A stretch of 64,000 nt of DNA, taken from Nocardioides sp. SYSU D00065 (GTDB lineage Bacteria; Actinomycetota; Actinomycetes; Propionibacteriales; Nocardioidaceae). Below are positions 9,484 through 16,990 of the stretch, piece by piece. Location of the stretch: positions 862,413 to 926,412 of the forward strand of contig NZ_JAFMSX010000002.1 in assembly GCF_017916425.1 (NCBI RefSeq), written 5' to 3'. The stretch's first letter is position 1. Each line of letters starts with the position of its first letter. The notes beneath the pieces are model-generated. The model saw nothing but the letters and a program-made list of their open reading frames with translations, was not told the origin of the DNA and did no database searches. The translations under genes and the position numbers were made by a program.

Positions 9484-9499
9484 GCGCCTGCAGCGCTCA
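9481..9499. terminator. Compact convergent hairpin overlapping two stop codons
   Basis: TGAGCGC (9481-9487) pairs with GCGCTCA (9493-9499) around a five-base loop. The left arm contains the stop codon of the CopC-CopD gene and the right arm contains the complement of the stop codon of the convergent radical SAM gene. It is short, so termination strength is doubtful. Confidence 0.4.
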
Positions 9500-10615
9500 G
9501 AAGGCGTAGCGGACGCGGCACTCGGGGAGCTTCTCCGCCAGCAGGTCCGTCAGCTGCTGCACCCAGCGCCCCTTCCAGCCGGCGCGGTAGCGCACGTTGG
9601 CCTGACCGCTCTGGCTGCGCTTGGGCTGCTGCAGGTCGGGGCGCCAGAGCAGCTCCTCGCCCCGAGGGTGCCAGCCCAGGTTGACCTGGTGCAGGTCGTC
9701 GTTGTGCGTGAGGAAGATGACCTCGGCCGCGAGCTGCGCGCGGGTCCGGGCGCTCGTGCCGTCGGCGACCTGCTCCAGCAGCTCGGCCCACTCCTGGAGC
9801 CAGGTCTCGTGGACGATGACCGGGCTCAGGTTGATGTGCACCTCGTAGCCGGCCTCGACGAAGTCGTCCATCGCCGCGATCCGCTCGGCGATCTTGGAGG
9901 TGCGGACGTCGACCACGCGCGAGGTCGGCTCGGGCATCAGGCTGAAGCGCACGCGGGTGCCGCCGCGCGGGTCCCAGGTGAGGAGATCGCGGTTGACCAG
10001 CTTGGTCGCGAAGCTCGCCTTGGCGTGGGGGAGGCGGGCGAAGAGGTCCACGAGGTCGCGCACGTTGTCCGAGACCAGCGCATCGGCGGAGCAGTCGCTG
10101 TTCTCGCCGATGTCGTAGACCCAGTCGACGGGGTCGCACTGGTTGGGCTCGGTCTTGACGCCCTGGCGACCGGCGTGGCGCTCGAGGTAGCCGAGCACCG
10201 CCTCGATGTTGGCGAACACCGTGATCGGGTTGGCGAAGCCCTTGCGGCGCGGCACGTAGCAGTAGGAGCAGGCCATGGCGCAGCCGTTGGCGGTGGACGG
10301 TGCGATCCAGTCGCTGGAGCGCTCGTTGCGGCGCGCAGTCAGCGACTTCTTCTCGCCGAGCACCAGCACCTCGCGCTTGTTGCGGACCCAGTCCTCCACG
10401 GCCCCCGCGTTGCCGTACAGACCGGGGATGGCCTGGTGCGACAGCACCTCGATGCGCTCGGCGTCGGGGAAGCGCTCGAGGACCTCGCGGGCGCGGGCGA
10501 AGCGCTCGATGTCCCGCTCGTGGTAGATCCGCCGTACGTCGAGCAGCCGGTCGCTGAGGTCGGCGGGAACGCGTCGGGCGTCGGTCGGCACGCCGGGAGC
10601 GAGAGGTGGGGGCAC
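9497..10615 (-). CDS. Spore photoproduct lyase family radical SAM protein
   Basis: A 372-residue protein carrying a CX3CX2C radical SAM cluster motif at Cys112, Cys116 and Cys119 ('CAMACSYC'). It also has the SPL-family segments 'WIAPSTANGC', 'GENSDCSADALV', 'ATKLVNRDLL', 'RVRFSLMPEP' and 'HINLSPVIVHETW'. True SPL uses an S-adenosylmethionine-derived radical to reverse the spore thymine dimer. This actinobacterial branch occurs in organisms not known to form endospores, so its substrate is uncertain. It is the last gene of a three-gene minus-strand unit: its ATG lies seven bases past the stop of the alpha/beta hydrolase, which itself follows a histone-like gene by four bases. Confidence 0.85.
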   Translation of the reverse strand: MPPPLAPGVPTDARRVPADLSDRLLDVRRIYHERDIERFARAREVLERFPDAERIEVLSHQAIPGLYGNAGAVEDWVRNKREVLVLGEKKSLTARRNERSSDWIAPSTANGCAMACSYCYVPRRKGFANPITVFANIEAVLGYLERHAGRQGVKTEPNQCDPVDWVYDIGENSDCSADALVSDNVRDLVDLFARLPHAKASFATKLVNRDLLTWDPRGGTRVRFSLMPEPTSRVVDVRTSKIAERIAAMDDFVEAGYEVHINLSPVIVHETWLQEWAELLEQVADGTSARTRAQLAAEVIFLTHNDDLHQVNLGWHPRGEELLWRPDLQQPKRSQSGQANVRYRAGWKGRWVQQLTDLLAEKLPECRVRYAF

Positions 10616-10622
10616 ACCTGTC

Positions 10623-11489
10623 TCAACGGGGGCCGCGTGCGCCGGATTCCCCCGACTCCACCGATGTGACGAACGCCAGCACCTCGTCGGCGACGAGGTC
10701 GGGCGCCGTCACGGGGGCCCAGTGCCCGAGCCGGAGACGGCGACGCCGCAGGTCCTCGCACCAGGGCTCGCTGGCGACCAGCGCGCCCTCGCGAATGGCC
10801 GGGTCGCGCGTCAGGGCCAGCTGCAGCACCGGCACGGTCGTACGCCGTTCCCGCGGTGCCCGTGCGCCGGTGAGCACGTTGGCGCGGTAGTAGCGCAACC
10901 CGGACACCATGTCGCGGCTGCCCACCGCGCCCAGGACGGGCGGGGCGAGCGGCGAGACGAGGAAGGGCACATAGGACGACGACACCGCCTGCCCCAGGAG
11001 CGCCGCGACCCGCGCGGGGCGCGGGCGCCGCAGGGTGTCGCGCACCCACAGGGCGACGTGGTCGAGGTTGGGCCCGCTCATCGACGTGAACGAGGCGATG
11101 CGGGTCTCGGCGCCCGGCTCGCACACGGCCTCCCACGCCTGCACGGATCCCCAGTCGTGGCCCAGCACGTGCACCGGGCGGTCCGGGCTCACGGCGTCCA
11201 GGACGGCCGAGAGGTCGGCGGCCAGGCGGGGGAGGGCGAAGGCCTCGTCGGGGGCACCGGTGCGTGACCTCCCCATGCCGCGGGTGTCGTAGGCGACGAC
11301 GCGCAGGTGCGGCGCCAGACGTTCGGCGACGCCCTGCCACACCCGGTGCGTGTCGGGCCACCCGTGCACCATCACCACCGTCGGCGCGTCCGGGTCACCG
11401 AGCTCGCGCACGGCGAGGTCGACGTCCTCACGGCGGACGGTGTCGGTGCGCCACGCACCGGCACCCGGCTCGGCCGCCCCCGGGCCCAC
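10623..11489 (-). CDS. Alpha/beta hydrolase (epoxide-hydrolase-like)
   Basis: A 288-residue alpha/beta hydrolase. The oxyanion-hole segment 'MVHGWPDTHRVW' and the nucleophile elbow 'GHDWGS' (Asp nucleophile) are typical of epoxide hydrolase and haloalkane dehalogenase relatives, and the conserved 'YDTRGMGRS' strand-loop is present. The final catalytic His is probably the one in 'LRLGHWAPV'. The GTG start at 11489 is four bases after the stop of the lysine-rich gene, indicating one transcript; a later start is possible because the first 20 residues are low-complexity. The substrate is unknown. Confidence 0.8.
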   Translation of the reverse strand: MGPGAAEPGAGAWRTDTVRREDVDLAVRELGDPDAPTVVMVHGWPDTHRVWQGVAERLAPHLRVVAYDTRGMGRSRTGAPDEAFALPRLAADLSAVLDAVSPDRPVHVLGHDWGSVQAWEAVCEPGAETRIASFTSMSGPNLDHVALWVRDTLRRPRPARVAALLGQAVSSSYVPFLVSPLAPPVLGAVGSRDMVSGLRYYRANVLTGARAPRERRTTVPVLQLALTRDPAIREGALVASEPWCEDLRRRRLRLGHWAPVTAPDLVADEVLAFVTSVESGESGARGPR

Positions 11490-11493
11490 GGGG

Positions 11494-12126
11494 TCAGCCC
11501 TTGTCGGGGTCCGCGGCGCGACCCAGCATCTCCGACTCGCTGGCCACGGCCTTGACGGTCGAGGGGTCCACGAGCGGCTCGGTGCCGACCTGGTGCAGGT
11601 CGGTGTCGGTCGTGTCGGGGTTGACGGCGTCGCCCGCGGCGGGGATGCCCGAGGGGGTGCGCAGGTCGTCCTCGACCTCGTCCTCGCTCAGCCCGAGCGC
11701 CGGAGCGAGCACGGCCGCCTTCTCCGACGGCGCCTTCCGCGCGGTCTTCTTCGCGGCCGCCTTCTTGGCCGCCGTCTTCTTGGCCGCCGCCTTCTTGGCG
11801 GGCGACTCGGCAGCCGCCTTCTTCGCCGGGGCCTTCTTCGCAGCCGTCTTCTTCGCAGCCGTCTTCTTCACAGGTGCCTCGGCCGGCGTCTCAGCCGCCG
11901 GCTCTGCGGCCGCGGGCGCGGCCTGCTCGTCGCCGGTGAAGGGGGACGCGACCGGATCGGGTCCAGCCCCCGTGGTGCGCTCGACCGCCCACCCGACGAC
12001 CCGCGCCGTGGTGCGGAGTCCCGCCGAGGCGGCGCCGACCGACGCACCGATGGTCGCGCCGGCGACGGCGCCGGCGGTGCGGACGGGGTGGCTGATGGCT
12101 CCGGTGACCGTACGGATGGGGTTCAC
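11494..12126 (-). CDS. Histone H1-like lysine/alanine-rich protein
   Basis: A 210-residue protein with three zones: an N-terminal Gly/Ala-rich segment (about 1-55) resembling small actinobacterial stress proteins ('AVAGATIGASVGAASAG'); a highly basic centre (about 83-130) built from AAKKT / AAKKA / PAKK units like the C-terminal tails of histone H1 and mycobacterial HupB; and an acidic C-terminus. The GTG at 12126 is chosen because a GAGAGGAG site precedes it by seven bases and the family-like sequence begins there. The basic repeats suggest non-specific DNA binding. First gene of the unit with the hydrolase and the SPL-family protein. Confidence 0.65.
   Translation of the reverse strand: MNPIRTVTGAISHPVRTAGAVAGATIGASVGAASAGLRTTARVVGWAVERTTGAGPDPVASPFTGDEQAAPAAAEPAAETPAEAPVKKTAAKKTAAKKAPAKKAAAESPAKKAAAKKTAAKKAAAKKTARKAPSEKAAVLAPALGLSEDEVEDDLRTPSGIPAAGDAVNPDTTDTDLHQVGTEPLVDPSTVKAVASESEMLGRAADPDKG
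11740..11874 (-). repeat. Coding repeat: AAKKT/AAKKA lysine-rich units
   Basis: Short imperfect tandem units built on GCC/GCG-AAG-AAG codons (complement visible as repeated CTTCTT-GGC/GCG blocks) encode roughly eight five-residue 'A(A/P)KK(T/A)' units. This is the DNA-binding-like tail of the histone-like protein. Such units readily change copy number between strains. Confidence 0.7.
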
Positions 12127-12252
12127 GAAGGGCTCCTCTCGTCGGATGCTCGGTCCATTACCCCGAAGGGTGCCACGCCAGAGCGTGTCGTGCGCCACGG
12201 CCCCGCGACTCCGCCCTGGGGGTGGAAGGCAGTGCGTGCGAAGCGGAAGCGT

Positions 12253-12258
12253 GGGTAC
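12253..12258 (+). promoter_or_regulatory. GGGTAC, possible stress sigma factor -10 box
   Basis: GGGTAC matches the GGGTAY -10 element of actinobacterial SigB/SigF/SigH-type stress sigma factors and lies 56 bases before the DUF4383 start. No convincing GTTT -35 element is present at the expected distance, so the call is weak. Confidence 0.25.
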
Positions 12259-12314
12259 CGGTGGTCGTCACGAACGTACGCCGATTCGACGCGGCGTCGA
12301 GAGGAGCCACCGAC

Positions 12315-12782
12315 ATGTCCGACAACATGCACCTCAAGTCGAGGTCAACCGCCAAGGGCTCACCGATCCAGGCGGCCGCCGCCCTGGTCGGCGCCGTCTT
12401 CCTGCTCGTGGGCGTCCTGGGCTTCATCCCCGGCATCACCAGCCAGTACGACAGCCTGCAGGCCGCGGGCCACGAGTCCCACGCCAAGCTGCTCGGCATC
12501 TTCCAGGTCTCGATCCTGCACAACGTCGTCCACCTGCTCTTCGGGATCGCCGGGATCGCCCTCGCCCGGGCGGCGTCCACCGCGCGCGCCTACCTCCTGG
12601 GCGGCGGCGTGGTCTACCTCGTGCTCTGGCTCTACGGGCTCGTCATCGACAAGTCGTCGCAGGCCAACTTCGTCCCGCTCAACACCGCCGACGACTGGCT
12701 GCACTTCGTGCTGGGCCTGGGCATGATCGCGCTCGGCGTCGTGCTCGCCAAGCGCCCCGGCACGACCGGCGTGGGTCGCTGA
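12315..12782 (+). CDS. DUF4383 four-helix membrane protein
   Basis: A 155-residue integral membrane protein. After a short polar head (about 1-18), four hydrophobic segments are visible at about 19-40, 60-85, 92-115 and 128-147. The charged loop 'DNMHLKSRSTAKG' precedes the first helix and 'LHNVVHLLFG' is the typical DUF4383 centre. The ATG at 12315 is favoured over an upstream ATG because GAGGAG precedes it at normal spacing. The function is unknown. The family recurs near stress genes in actinobacteria, which fits the neighbourhood. Confidence 0.8.
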   Translation: MSDNMHLKSRSTAKGSPIQAAAALVGAVFLLVGVLGFIPGITSQYDSLQAAGHESHAKLLGIFQVSILHNVVHLLFGIAGIALARAASTARAYLLGGGVVYLVLWLYGLVIDKSSQANFVPLNTADDWLHFVLGLGMIALGVVLAKRPGTTGVGR

Positions 12783-12794
12783 CGCGCTGACGCG

Positions 12795-13601
12795 ATGACC
12801 ACCGGGGACCGGCTCCACTTCATCGGCACCGCGACCACGGTCGTGACGCTGGGCTCCTTCACGCTGCTGACGGACCCCAACTTCCTGCACCGTGGTCAGC
12901 TCGCCTACCTGGGGTGGGGCCTGGTCACCCGGCGGCTCACCGATCCGGCCCTGACCCCTGAGGAGCTCCCGCCGCTGGACCTCGTGCTCCTCTCGCACCT
13001 GCACGGCGACCACTTCGACCGCGTCGCGAAGGCGCGGCTCGACCGGACGGCCCCGGTCCTGTCCACCCCGGAGGCCGTACGGCGGCTGGACGCGTGGGGC
13101 TTCGACGCCGAGGCGCTGCGGACCTGGCAGCACCACAGCCTGACCAAGGACGGTGAGGAGCTCCGCGTCACCGCCGTCCCCGCGATCCACGCTCGCGGCA
13201 TCCTGGGTCGGATGCTGCCGCCGGTGATGGGCAGCGTCGTGGAGCACCTCGTCGGGGGCGAGGTGCGCCGGCGCGTCTACTTCAGCGGCGACACCCTCAC
13301 GGGGGCACACGTCGACGCCGTGCGCGAGCGGTTCGCCCACATCGACGCGGCCGTCGTGCACCTCGGCGGCACCCGCGTGCTGCTGCGCACCGTCACCATG
13401 GACGCCCCCATGGGCGTCGACTTCGTCGAACGCGCCCGCCCGTCGGTGGTGGTCCCGGTGCACCACGACGACTACACGGTCTTCCGCTCGCCGCTGTCCG
13501 ACTTCGTCGCGCAGGCACGCGCCAAGGGCCTTGCCGCGTCGCTGCGCTGCCCGGGCCGCGGGGACGTGGTCAGCCTGGACCCCGCCGCCCCGCACCCCTG
13601 A
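12795..13601 (+). CDS. Metallo-beta-lactamase-fold hydrolase (UlaG/NAPE-PLD-like)
   Basis: A 268-residue protein with the metal-binding motif 'SHLHGDHFD' (HxHxDH) near residue 66. Later ligands probably lie in 'VPAIHARG', 'YFSGDTL' and 'VPVHHDDYT'. This pattern fits the UlaG/lactonase-like branch of the fold, which hydrolyses phosphodiesters, lactones or N-acyl phospholipids. There is no signal peptide, so it is cytosolic. It starts 12 bases after the DUF4383 stop and may be co-transcribed. The substrate cannot be named. Confidence 0.8.
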   Translation: MTTGDRLHFIGTATTVVTLGSFTLLTDPNFLHRGQLAYLGWGLVTRRLTDPALTPEELPPLDLVLLSHLHGDHFDRVAKARLDRTAPVLSTPEAVRRLDAWGFDAEALRTWQHHSLTKDGEELRVTAVPAIHARGILGRMLPPVMGSVVEHLVGGEVRRRVYFSGDTLTGAHVDAVRERFAHIDAAVVHLGGTRVLLRTVTMDAPMGVDFVERARPSVVVPVHHDDYTVFRSPLSDFVAQARAKGLAASLRCPGRGDVVSLDPAAPHP

Positions 13602-13641
13602 ACCACTGAGTCGCGAAGGCTCCCCGCTGTGGAGGGCCGGT

Positions 13642-14382
13642 TCAGTCCTGGCCCACCGCCAGGTCGACCGGGCGGCCGAGCAGCGGCGCGACCAGCCGGC
13701 GGATCGTGTCGCTCGGCGGCAGGCCGAGCTCGTCGGCCAGCAGCCTGCGGTAGTGGTCGTACTGGCGCAGCGCCTCGGCGTGGTTGTCCTCGGCGAGGTG
13801 CACCTGGATCACCCGCCGGTGCGCGCTCTCGCGCAACGGCTCCGCGCGCACGGCGCCCAGCCCGGCACGCAGGGCGTCGTGGTAGCGCCCGGCCCGGCAC
13901 AGCAGGTCGGCTCCGCGCTCGAGAGCATGCAGGCGGCGCTGGCGGAACGACTCCTGCTCGACCGTGAGCCACTGGTCGTGCCAGCTCGGCAGGAGGTCCT
14001 GCGTCAGCAGTGACAGGTCGGGCAGCTCCTCGACCGGCGGCGCGGTGGGGCCGCACAGCAGCTGCGCCTGCGCCTCGGCCTCCCACAGGTCCACCCCGAG
14101 CTCGGGATGCAGCCACACCTCGAGAGCGTCCCCGAGGACGAGGGCCCGGCCGCGATCGCGCGGCAGTCGCCAGAGCACCGACCTCAGCGTCGACGTCGCC
14201 CGGGCCGGGTCGGAGTCGGGCCGCATCATCTCGGCGAGGGCGGTGCGCGAGGCCCGCCGGCCCTGATGGACCACCGCGAGCAGGGCCAGCAGCCGGCGCG
14301 CGCTGGCCGGGACCGGATGCGGCTGTCCGTCCATCTCCAGCCGGAACCCTCCCAGCAGGTTCAGTCGTGCCGTGAGCGCCAC
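13642..14382 (-). CDS. Orphan SARP-like regulator (winged helix plus BTAD)
   Basis: A 246-residue protein: an N-terminal OmpR-like winged-helix domain (about 4-95, 'LNLLGGFRLEMDGQ', 'LRSVLWRLPRDRG') followed by a bacterial transcriptional activator domain (about 105-235) with 'AEPLRESAHRRVIQVHLAE' and 'ALRQYDHYRRLLADELG'. There is no NB-ARC or TPR extension, so it is a minimal SARP-type activator. The GTG at 14382 is preferred because GGGGAGG lies six to eight bases upstream and the conserved domain starts at once. It is divergent from the manganese catalase. The shared 290-base gap holds direct repeats at 11-base spacing (14451-14539), the layout of SARP operators, so it may control the catalase operon. 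Confidence 0.82.
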   Translation of the reverse strand: MALTARLNLLGGFRLEMDGQPHPVPASARRLLALLAVVHQGRRASRTALAEMMRPDSDPARATSTLRSVLWRLPRDRGRALVLGDALEVWLHPELGVDLWEAEAQAQLLCGPTAPPVEELPDLSLLTQDLLPSWHDQWLTVEQESFRQRRLHALERGADLLCRAGRYHDALRAGLGAVRAEPLRESAHRRVIQVHLAEDNHAEALRQYDHYRRLLADELGLPPSDTIRRLVAPLLGRPVDLAVGQD

Positions 14383-14450
14383 TTTCCGCCTCCCCGGATA
14401 GCCGTGCCGTCCCGCCACAGTGCCCCTCGCCACGACGCTCATGCGCGCGT

Positions 14451-14539
14451 CCGTGACGCGACCGTGACGCGGCATGGGCGCCGACCGCGCGCGCCCGGTA
14501 CGCGGACCGTGCGCGGACCGTGCGCCCACCGTGCGGACG
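14451..14539. promoter_or_regulatory. CCGTG direct repeats at 11-base spacing (candidate SARP operator)
   Basis: CCGTGACGCGA (14451) and CCGTGACGCGG (14462) form an 11-base tandem pair. Three further units, CCGTGCGCGGA (14507), CCGTGCGCCCA (14518) and CCGTGCGGACG (14529), follow with the same step. The two blocks are 45 bases apart, close to four steps. SARP proteins are known to bind short direct repeats repeated every helical turn. The repeats lie between the divergent SARP-like gene and the Mn-catalase gene. Confidence 0.5.
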
Positions 14540-14672
14540 CGGGGACGCCACCGGGCCGCCGGCGAGTCGCCGCGGGGTCGCCACAGCAGTCGCCACCGTC
14601 ACGACGACCGAACGGCCTGCCGGAAGCGTGGGGCACCTGGGGCGACCGGCGCTCCACGACGAGAGGAACGAC

Positions 14673-15593
14673 ATGTACAGGCACACCAAGGAGCTCCAGT
14701 GGAGCGCCAAGCCCGAGCGTCCCGACGCCCTCTACGCCGCCAAGCTGCAGGAGGTCATCGGAGGCCAGTTCGGCGAGATGACCGTGATGATGCAGTACAT
14801 GTGGCAGGGCTGGGCCTGCCGCACGCCCGGCAAGTACAAGGACATGATCCTCGACATCGGCACCGAGGAGATCGGCCACGTCGAGATGCTCACCACCCTG
14901 CTGGCCCGCCTCCTCGAGGGCGCGCCGGCCGAGACCCAGGCCGAGGCCGCCGCGGCCAACCCGGCGCTGGCCGCGGTGCTCGGCGGGCAGAACCCCCAGC
15001 AGGCCATCGTCAGCGGCGGCTTCGCGATGCCGACCAACAGCCAGGGCGTGCCGTGGAACGCCGGGTACATCGTCGCGAGCGGCAACCTGCTCGCCGACTT
15101 CCGCCACAACGTCGCCGCCGAGGCGCAGGGTCGCCTCCAGGTGTCCCGCCTCATCGGCATGACCGACGACCCGGGCGTGAAGGAGACGCTGTCCTTCGCG
15201 CTGGCCCGCGACACCTTCCACCAGCAGCAGTGGCTGCTCGGCATCGAGCAGCTGATCGAGGACGGCCACACCGACGGCCTCGAGGACTCGCGCAAGGACG
15301 AGGAGGCCTCCGAGCACGCCAGCGTGTTCTACAGCTTCCACGAGGGCAGCACCGCGCACGAGGGACGCTGGGCCCAGGGCGCCACGCTCGTCGGCGACGG
15401 CGAGATCCGCTTCGAGGAGGGTCGCGCGCTCACCGACGACGTGCAGGAGCTCCCCGCACCGGACCCGCTGCACTTCTCGACGTACGACGGCTCGAAGGGC
15501 CCCGGCAAGCCCGGCACCGCCGGTGGTGCCTACGCCCAGGGCGCGCAGAACCTGATGAACAAGGCCAAGGAGAAGCTCACTCCCGGCGAGTGA
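14673..15593 (+). CDS. Manganese (non-heme) catalase
   Basis: A 306-residue ferritin-like protein that dismutates H2O2 at a di-manganese centre in the cytosol. The expected ligand set is visible: Glu35 ('GQFGEMT'), Glu66 and His69 ('TEEIGHVE'), Glu150 ('NVAAEAQG') and His183 ('DTFHQQQW'). The C-terminal tail 'GTAGGAYAQGAQNLMNKAK' resembles other long-form Mn catalases. The ATG at 14673 follows GAGAGGA at good spacing; an upstream in-frame ATG would need to read through the repeat region. A probable manganese exporter gene starts 10 bases downstream. Confidence 0.92.
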   Translation: MYRHTKELQWSAKPERPDALYAAKLQEVIGGQFGEMTVMMQYMWQGWACRTPGKYKDMILDIGTEEIGHVEMLTTLLARLLEGAPAETQAEAAAANPALAAVLGGQNPQQAIVSGGFAMPTNSQGVPWNAGYIVASGNLLADFRHNVAAEAQGRLQVSRLIGMTDDPGVKETLSFALARDTFHQQQWLLGIEQLIEDGHTDGLEDSRKDEEASEHASVFYSFHEGSTAHEGRWAQGATLVGDGEIRFEEGRALTDDVQELPAPDPLHFSTYDGSKGPGKPGTAGGAYAQGAQNLMNKAKEKLTPGE

Positions 15594-15602
15594 GCGGCTG
15601 CC

Positions 15603-16682
15603 ATGTCCGTCGCGCTGACCGAGCTCCTGCTCCGCCCCCTGGCCGACGCGTTCATGCAGGTCGGCGTCTTCGTCGCCCTCATGATCGCGCCGTTCGGCTG
15701 GGCGCGCTGCCGGTGGGGCCACCGCCTCGACGCCGCTCTCGAGCGGCGTCGGGCGGCGGCCCCGCTGGTGGCGGCGGCCCTGACGATGCCGCCCGGCTGC
15801 GGCGGCGCCATCGTGGTGATGGCGGCGTACGGGCGCGGGGCGGTGTCGTTCGGGTCCGCGATCGCGGCGCTCGTGGCGACGATGGGCGACGCGTCATGGG
15901 TCCTGCTGGCGCACGACCCGTGGCTGACGGTCCAGCTGAAGGCCCTGCTCCTCGTCGTGGGGGCCTGCACAGGCTGGCTCGTCGACGCCGTGGGCATCGC
16001 GCCGCGGCGCCGGGTCCCGGCCGCCTCGGCCGGCCGCCCCGCGCCGCGCCCTGCGGCGCCGCGGGTGCCGGTGCTGCCCCGGCCGACGTTCGCCCTGCAC
16101 GACGTCGGCGTCCTGCCGGTCCTGCTGTGGCTGGCGATCGGCGGCGGCGCCACGGTCAGCCTGCCCGTGACCTTCCAGCTCCTCGACCCCGCGGCGCTCT
16201 ACCTCGTGCTGGGCGTGATCGGCGCGTCCGTGGCGATCGTCGTGTTCGCCCGCGGCGGGTGCAAGCTGGCCGACGACGACGAGGGAAGTGCGGGGGAGAC
16301 CTCGTTCGCCGCGGTGCTGCGGCACGGCGGCCACGAGGTGGCGTTCGTGACGGTGTGGGTCGCGGTGGCGTACGTCGCCTGGGCCCTCGTCACGCATCTC
16401 ACCGGCTTCGACGGGTCGACCCTGCCCGTCCTGGGCCTGGCCGGCGTGGTCGTCGGCGCGCTGATCGGGCTGGTGCCGGGCTGTGCGGTCCAGATCGTCT
16501 TCGTGGGCATGTTCGCCGCCGGCGGCATGCCTCTGGCGACGCTCGTCGCCAACACCATCAGCCAGGACGGCGACGCACTGCTGCCGCTGCTGGCCCTCGA
16601 GCACCGCTCCGCGCTCGTCGCGACGGTGCTCACCACGATCCCCGCCCTGGTGGTGGGGCTCGCCTTCCTCGTCCTCACCTGA
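15603..16682 (+). CDS. Putative manganese/heavy-metal exporter (ArsP_2-like, ten helices)
   Basis: A 359-residue membrane protein with about ten hydrophobic segments in two halves separated by a basic, proline-rich linker (about 135-165). Each half has a matching short motif around a conserved cysteine, 'PPGCGGAIVV' near residue 60 and 'VPGCAVQIVF' near 295, the signature of the family annotated as putative manganese or 10-TM heavy-metal exporter. It begins 10 bases after the Mn-catalase stop, so the pair is probably one transcript, and that context favours Mn homeostasis over arsenic. Confidence 0.78.
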   Translation: MSVALTELLLRPLADAFMQVGVFVALMIAPFGWARCRWGHRLDAALERRRAAAPLVAAALTMPPGCGGAIVVMAAYGRGAVSFGSAIAALVATMGDASWVLLAHDPWLTVQLKALLLVVGACTGWLVDAVGIAPRRRVPAASAGRPAPRPAAPRVPVLPRPTFALHDVGVLPVLLWLAIGGGATVSLPVTFQLLDPAALYLVLGVIGASVAIVVFARGGCKLADDDEGSAGETSFAAVLRHGGHEVAFVTVWVAVAYVAWALVTHLTGFDGSTLPVLGLAGVVVGALIGLVPGCAVQIVFVGMFAAGGMPLATLVANTISQDGDALLPLLALEHRSALVATVLTTIPALVVGLAFLVLT

Positions 16683-16699
16683 TCCCGGAGGTAGTCCCC

Positions 16700-16990
16700 A
16701 TGTCCCAGCACATCGTCCGCGTGCCCAGCCACCGGCTGGACCACCGGCACCTCGACCTGAGCGCCACCGACCGCCTGCACCTGCTCCTGGCAGCATGCAG
16801 CGCCCTCACCGCGACGTCGTGGGGTGCGGCCATGGCGGTCGTGCTGGTGGCCGTCGTGGTCGCGCGACGACAGGCACGGCACGCGGTGGACCGCTCAGTC
16901 GCGGTGCGTCGAGGGGTCCTCGCCCCGGCGCAACGGGCCGGCGTGCTCGATGCGGCCGGCCACGGACGCGAGGCGGTGGCTGGCCCGTGA
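16700..16990 (+). CDS. Small single-helix membrane protein, unknown function
   Basis: 96 residues, starting ATG at 16700 with GGAGG eight bases upstream and 17 bases after the metal exporter stop. A His-rich head ('VPSHRLDHRHLDL') precedes one hydrophobic helix (about 27-52) and a basic tail. The His-rich head would suit metal binding, which is inference. Its last 96 bases overlap the end of the convergent hemerythrin-like gene in antisense, which lowers confidence. It may end the Mn-catalase operon. Confidence 0.5.
   Translation: MSQHIVRVPSHRLDHRHLDLSATDRLHLLLAACSALTATSWGAAMAVVLVAVVVARRQARHAVDRSVAVRRGVLAPAQRAGVLDAAGHGREAVAGP

Noticed and set aside
9497..10615. Spore photoproduct lyase as evidence of endospore formation
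   Set aside because: The protein belongs to a branch found in non-sporulating actinobacteria, and no sporulation genes are in the window.
13642..14382. SARP-like regulator as a sign of an antibiotic gene cluster
   Set aside because: No polyketide synthase, peptide synthetase or other biosynthetic genes lie nearby. The neighbours are stress and metal genes.
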